Of a DNA stretch of 7,597 nt, positions 6,362 to 7,597 are shown in pieces. The stretch lies in contig SIAZ01000175.1 of assembly GCA_009695405.1 (NCBI GenBank), positions 1-7,597 on the forward strand. The letters are read 5' to 3'. Below the pieces are notes generated by a model. It was not told the origin of the DNA, did not search any database, and worked only from the letters and a program-made list of their open reading frames with translations. Numbering within the stretch: position 1 is the first letter of the stretch; each line of letters starts with the position of its first letter. The translations under genes were made by a program, and so were the position numbers. Source of the DNA: Pedosphaera sp. (lineage in GTDB: Bacteria > Verrucomicrobiota > Verrucomicrobiia > Limisphaerales > UBA9464).

Positions 6362-7450
6362 ATGAAAAATCCCCTAGAAAGACTAGGGATGGGAACGGTT
6401 TTAATGATGGGCATGGTGAAAGGGTTGTTGGGAGGTGCGGCAATTGAGTGGCCAACGATGACAGTCAGGTAATCCCGACGATAAGTCTAAATAGAGCGCT
6501 GGGAAACACCGAGCGGGTAGAGGGGAGTTCGCAGGTGACTGGACCGTGGACGAACTGGACTCGCAGGTTTATTGGGCCTGAGAATCTGGTTTCTTTGGAG
6601 TTATCGGAGGAAGCGTCGGTTCGGTTTTATAGACTTAAGCCAACGACGACGATTGGTCTGGCCCCGATTTTAACAGTGAAGGGATCGCTGAACTCGCCGA
6701 ATCGAGTGGAGCGAAGGTTAACCGAGAATGGGCCTTGGAGTACTGTGGACAAACGTGACTTATCAGTCAGGAGAGACGAGACTTGTCGACGATAGTAAAA
6801 GAGGTTTAAGGCATAGTTACTGAGCGATTCCTTCGACGATGATGGCGTTGATACCCGAGGGAGCCTTTGAGATGGGAGAAGCGGAGATTCAAACGGCTAA
6901 GACTGTTCCTACGGTGAGTTGGTATGATGTAGTGATGTGGAATAATGTGCAGTCTGAGAAGAAAGGGCGAGTGCCAGCATATTATGTGGATGAGGTAATG
7001 AGCGAAGTGTATCGGGGCGGGGAAAAGGTACCTGCCGGATTGAAGTGGGAAGCGGGGTATCGATTACCGACGGAGGCCGAGTGGGAGAAGGCGGCGCGAG
7101 GAGGCGAGGGAGGGAAGTTGTATTAGTGGGGAACGGATGAGATTAGGTCGACGGAGGCGAGGTATGAAAGTTATAATGGAGGGAAGGGGTCTATAGGGTC
7201 CAACGCAGCGAATGGGTATGGGATGTACGATATGGCAGGGAATGTGTGGGAGTGGTGTTCGGACTGGTTCGGAGACTATTTCACCGCCGCCCAGGTTAAC
7301 CCTCGAGGGCTTGCATCGGGCTCGTACCGGGTGATCCACGGGGGCAGTTGGAACTACACAGCGGACGGCGGCCGTGTGGCGAATCGCTTCTACTACTACC
7401 CAGTCTCCCGGTACTTCAACAGCGGCCTCGGTTTTCGGTCCGCCTTGCCC
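6362..7450 (+). pseudogene. SUMF1-fold (formylglycine-generating-enzyme-like) secreted protein, decayed and cut by an insertion sequence
   Basis: The original start is probably ATG at 6362, with a GGAG-like site just before it. It gives a signal-peptide-like front (MKNPLERLGMGTVLMMGMVK, then GLLGGAA). Two or so short beta-domains follow, with GPWTNW and VRFYRL, then GSLNSPNRVE and GPWSTV, as found before SUMF1 domains in Verrucomicrobiota. The SUMF1 part runs ALIPEGAFEMG, VSWYDVVMW, YRLPTEAEWEKAARGG, NGYGMYDMAGNVWEWCSDWF, SYRVIHGGSW and GLGFRSALP. Lesions: a frameshift near 6465-6472; a second near 6747-6751 (one extra G restores TVTNVTYQSGETRLVDDS); TGA at 6821-6823 where RAIP is expected; TAG at 7124-7126 where the family has PWG; loss of roughly 45 residues between EMG and TVSWYDVV; and loss of the end after SALP. 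The active-site cysteines of true formylglycine enzymes are not seen, so it was probably a fold relative of other function. Confidence 0.85.
6372..6388 (+). repeat. Hairpin just inside the pseudogene's first codons
   Basis: CCCTAG (6372-6377) pairs with CTAGGG (6383-6388) around an AAAGA loop, extendable by two pairs if one C is bulged. It starts 10 bases after the presumed ATG at 6362, within reach of an initiating ribosome, so it could have damped translation. It may also be chance. Confidence 0.35.
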
Positions 7451-7597
7451 TGGGCCTGCTTCGATAAAACGGACAGAGAAAAGGGAGTTATTGGTTAGTT
7501 ATTTTTGAGTTCGAACTGAGCGGGTGAAAGGCCTCGGAGGGAGGTGTGACGGCGCTGGCGGTTATAGAAGATTTCAATGTAGTCGAAGATTTCGGAT
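7451..7597 (-). mobile_element. IS3-family insertion sequence, right-hand (3') end only
   Basis: The last 147 bases hold the end of an IS3-family element whose transposase reads leftward. The probable terminal inverted repeat begins at TGGGCC near 7451 and runs to about 7475 on the plus strand (reverse complement TGTCCGTTTTATCGAAGCAG, then GCCCA). It lies 44 bases beyond the transposase stop, the usual spacing in this family. The exact tip is uncertain by a few bases because GCCC/TGGGC is itself palindromic. The element interrupts the last codons of the SUMF1-fold gene. The other end, the other inverted repeat and the target duplication are outside the window. Confidence 0.75.
7495..7597 (-). 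CDS. IS3-family transposase OrfB (DDE integrase core), last 33 residues
   Basis: Read on the minus strand from the right edge, the frame gives SEIFDYIEIFYNRQRRHTSL, then RGLSPAQFELKNN and stop (TAA, complement of 7495-7497). The block FDYIExFYNxxRRHxSLxxxSPxxFE is the signature C-terminal end of the retroviral-type integrase core of IS3-family OrfB transposases, which cut and join DNA through a DDE triad. The triad itself lies before this piece, off the window. The stop overlaps the chance stop reached by the SUMF1 frame reading in from the left. No lesion is seen in this short part, so whether the element is intact cannot be judged. Confidence 0.92.
   Translation of the reverse strand, partial: SEIFDYIEIFYNRQRRHTSLRGLSPAQFELKNN

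Noticed and set aside
7064..7339. Minus-strand 91-codon ORF across the SUMF1 domain
   Set aside because: It is antisense to a conserved domain (PTEAEWEKAARGG through NVWEWCSDWF) and has no family character.
7223..7498. Independent small SUMF1-like gene
   Set aside because: It is in the same frame as the 6839-7126 part, lacks the first half of the fold and ends in IS sequence, so it is the 3' part of the pseudogene.
1..7597. CRISPR array, toxin-antitoxin or defence system
   Set aside because: No spaced direct repeats were seen, and no gene pair has nuclease, helicase, restriction or toxin features.

Overview
The window fits a Verrucomicrobiota genome, perhaps of the Pedosphaera/Limisphaera kind. 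The grounds are a nadC-birA-coaX cofactor cluster, secreted proteins of a PQQ-like propeller type (WxxFRG start) and a HEAT/jelly-roll type common in Verrucomicrobiota and Planctomycetota, and a SUMF1-fold gene with the GFRSALP ending typical of large verrucomicrobial families. This assignment rests on family style, not on a marker gene.

Layout, left to right. (1) 1-361, minus strand: the first 120 codons of a Y1/HUH transposase of the RAYT (Transposase_17) type, running off the left edge. (2) 362-1132: about 770 bases with no gene I can support, holding several small hairpins and palindromes. (3) 1133-6196: five minus-strand genes, read in the order HEAT/jelly-roll protein, PQQ-like propeller protein, nadC, birA, coaX. 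Three of the four junctions are ATGA overlaps or a 4-base gap, so this is very probably one operon or two back-to-back ones; only the 64-base gap before nadC could hold an internal promoter. NadC makes nicotinate mononucleotide for NAD, BirA attaches biotin to carboxylases and has a DNA-binding domain, and CoaX starts coenzyme A synthesis. The two secreted proteins upstream have no evident link to cofactors. (4) 6197-6361: intergenic region between divergent genes. (5) 6362 to about 7450, plus strand: the ruin of a secreted SUMF1-fold (formylglycine-generating-enzyme-like) protein. It shows two frameshifts, two in-frame stops, an apparent internal deletion and loss of the last few codons. (6) About 7451-7597: the 3' end of an IS3-family insertion sequence, with the last 33 codons of its transposase on the minus strand and a probable terminal inverted repeat that cuts into the SUMF1 gene.

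The most interesting signal is in the last 190 bases of the SUMF1 gene. Near 7260 the codon usage switches abruptly from C-poor (tat, gat, aat, ttt) to C-rich (tac, gac, ttc), and the C-type-lectin-fold segment becomes a run of NNC codons at the positions that vary in diversity-generating retroelement (DGR) targets. No reverse transcriptase or template repeat lies in the window, so a DGR variable repeat is a hypothesis; gene conversion from a paralogue is the main rival. The cofactor genes themselves are ordinary.
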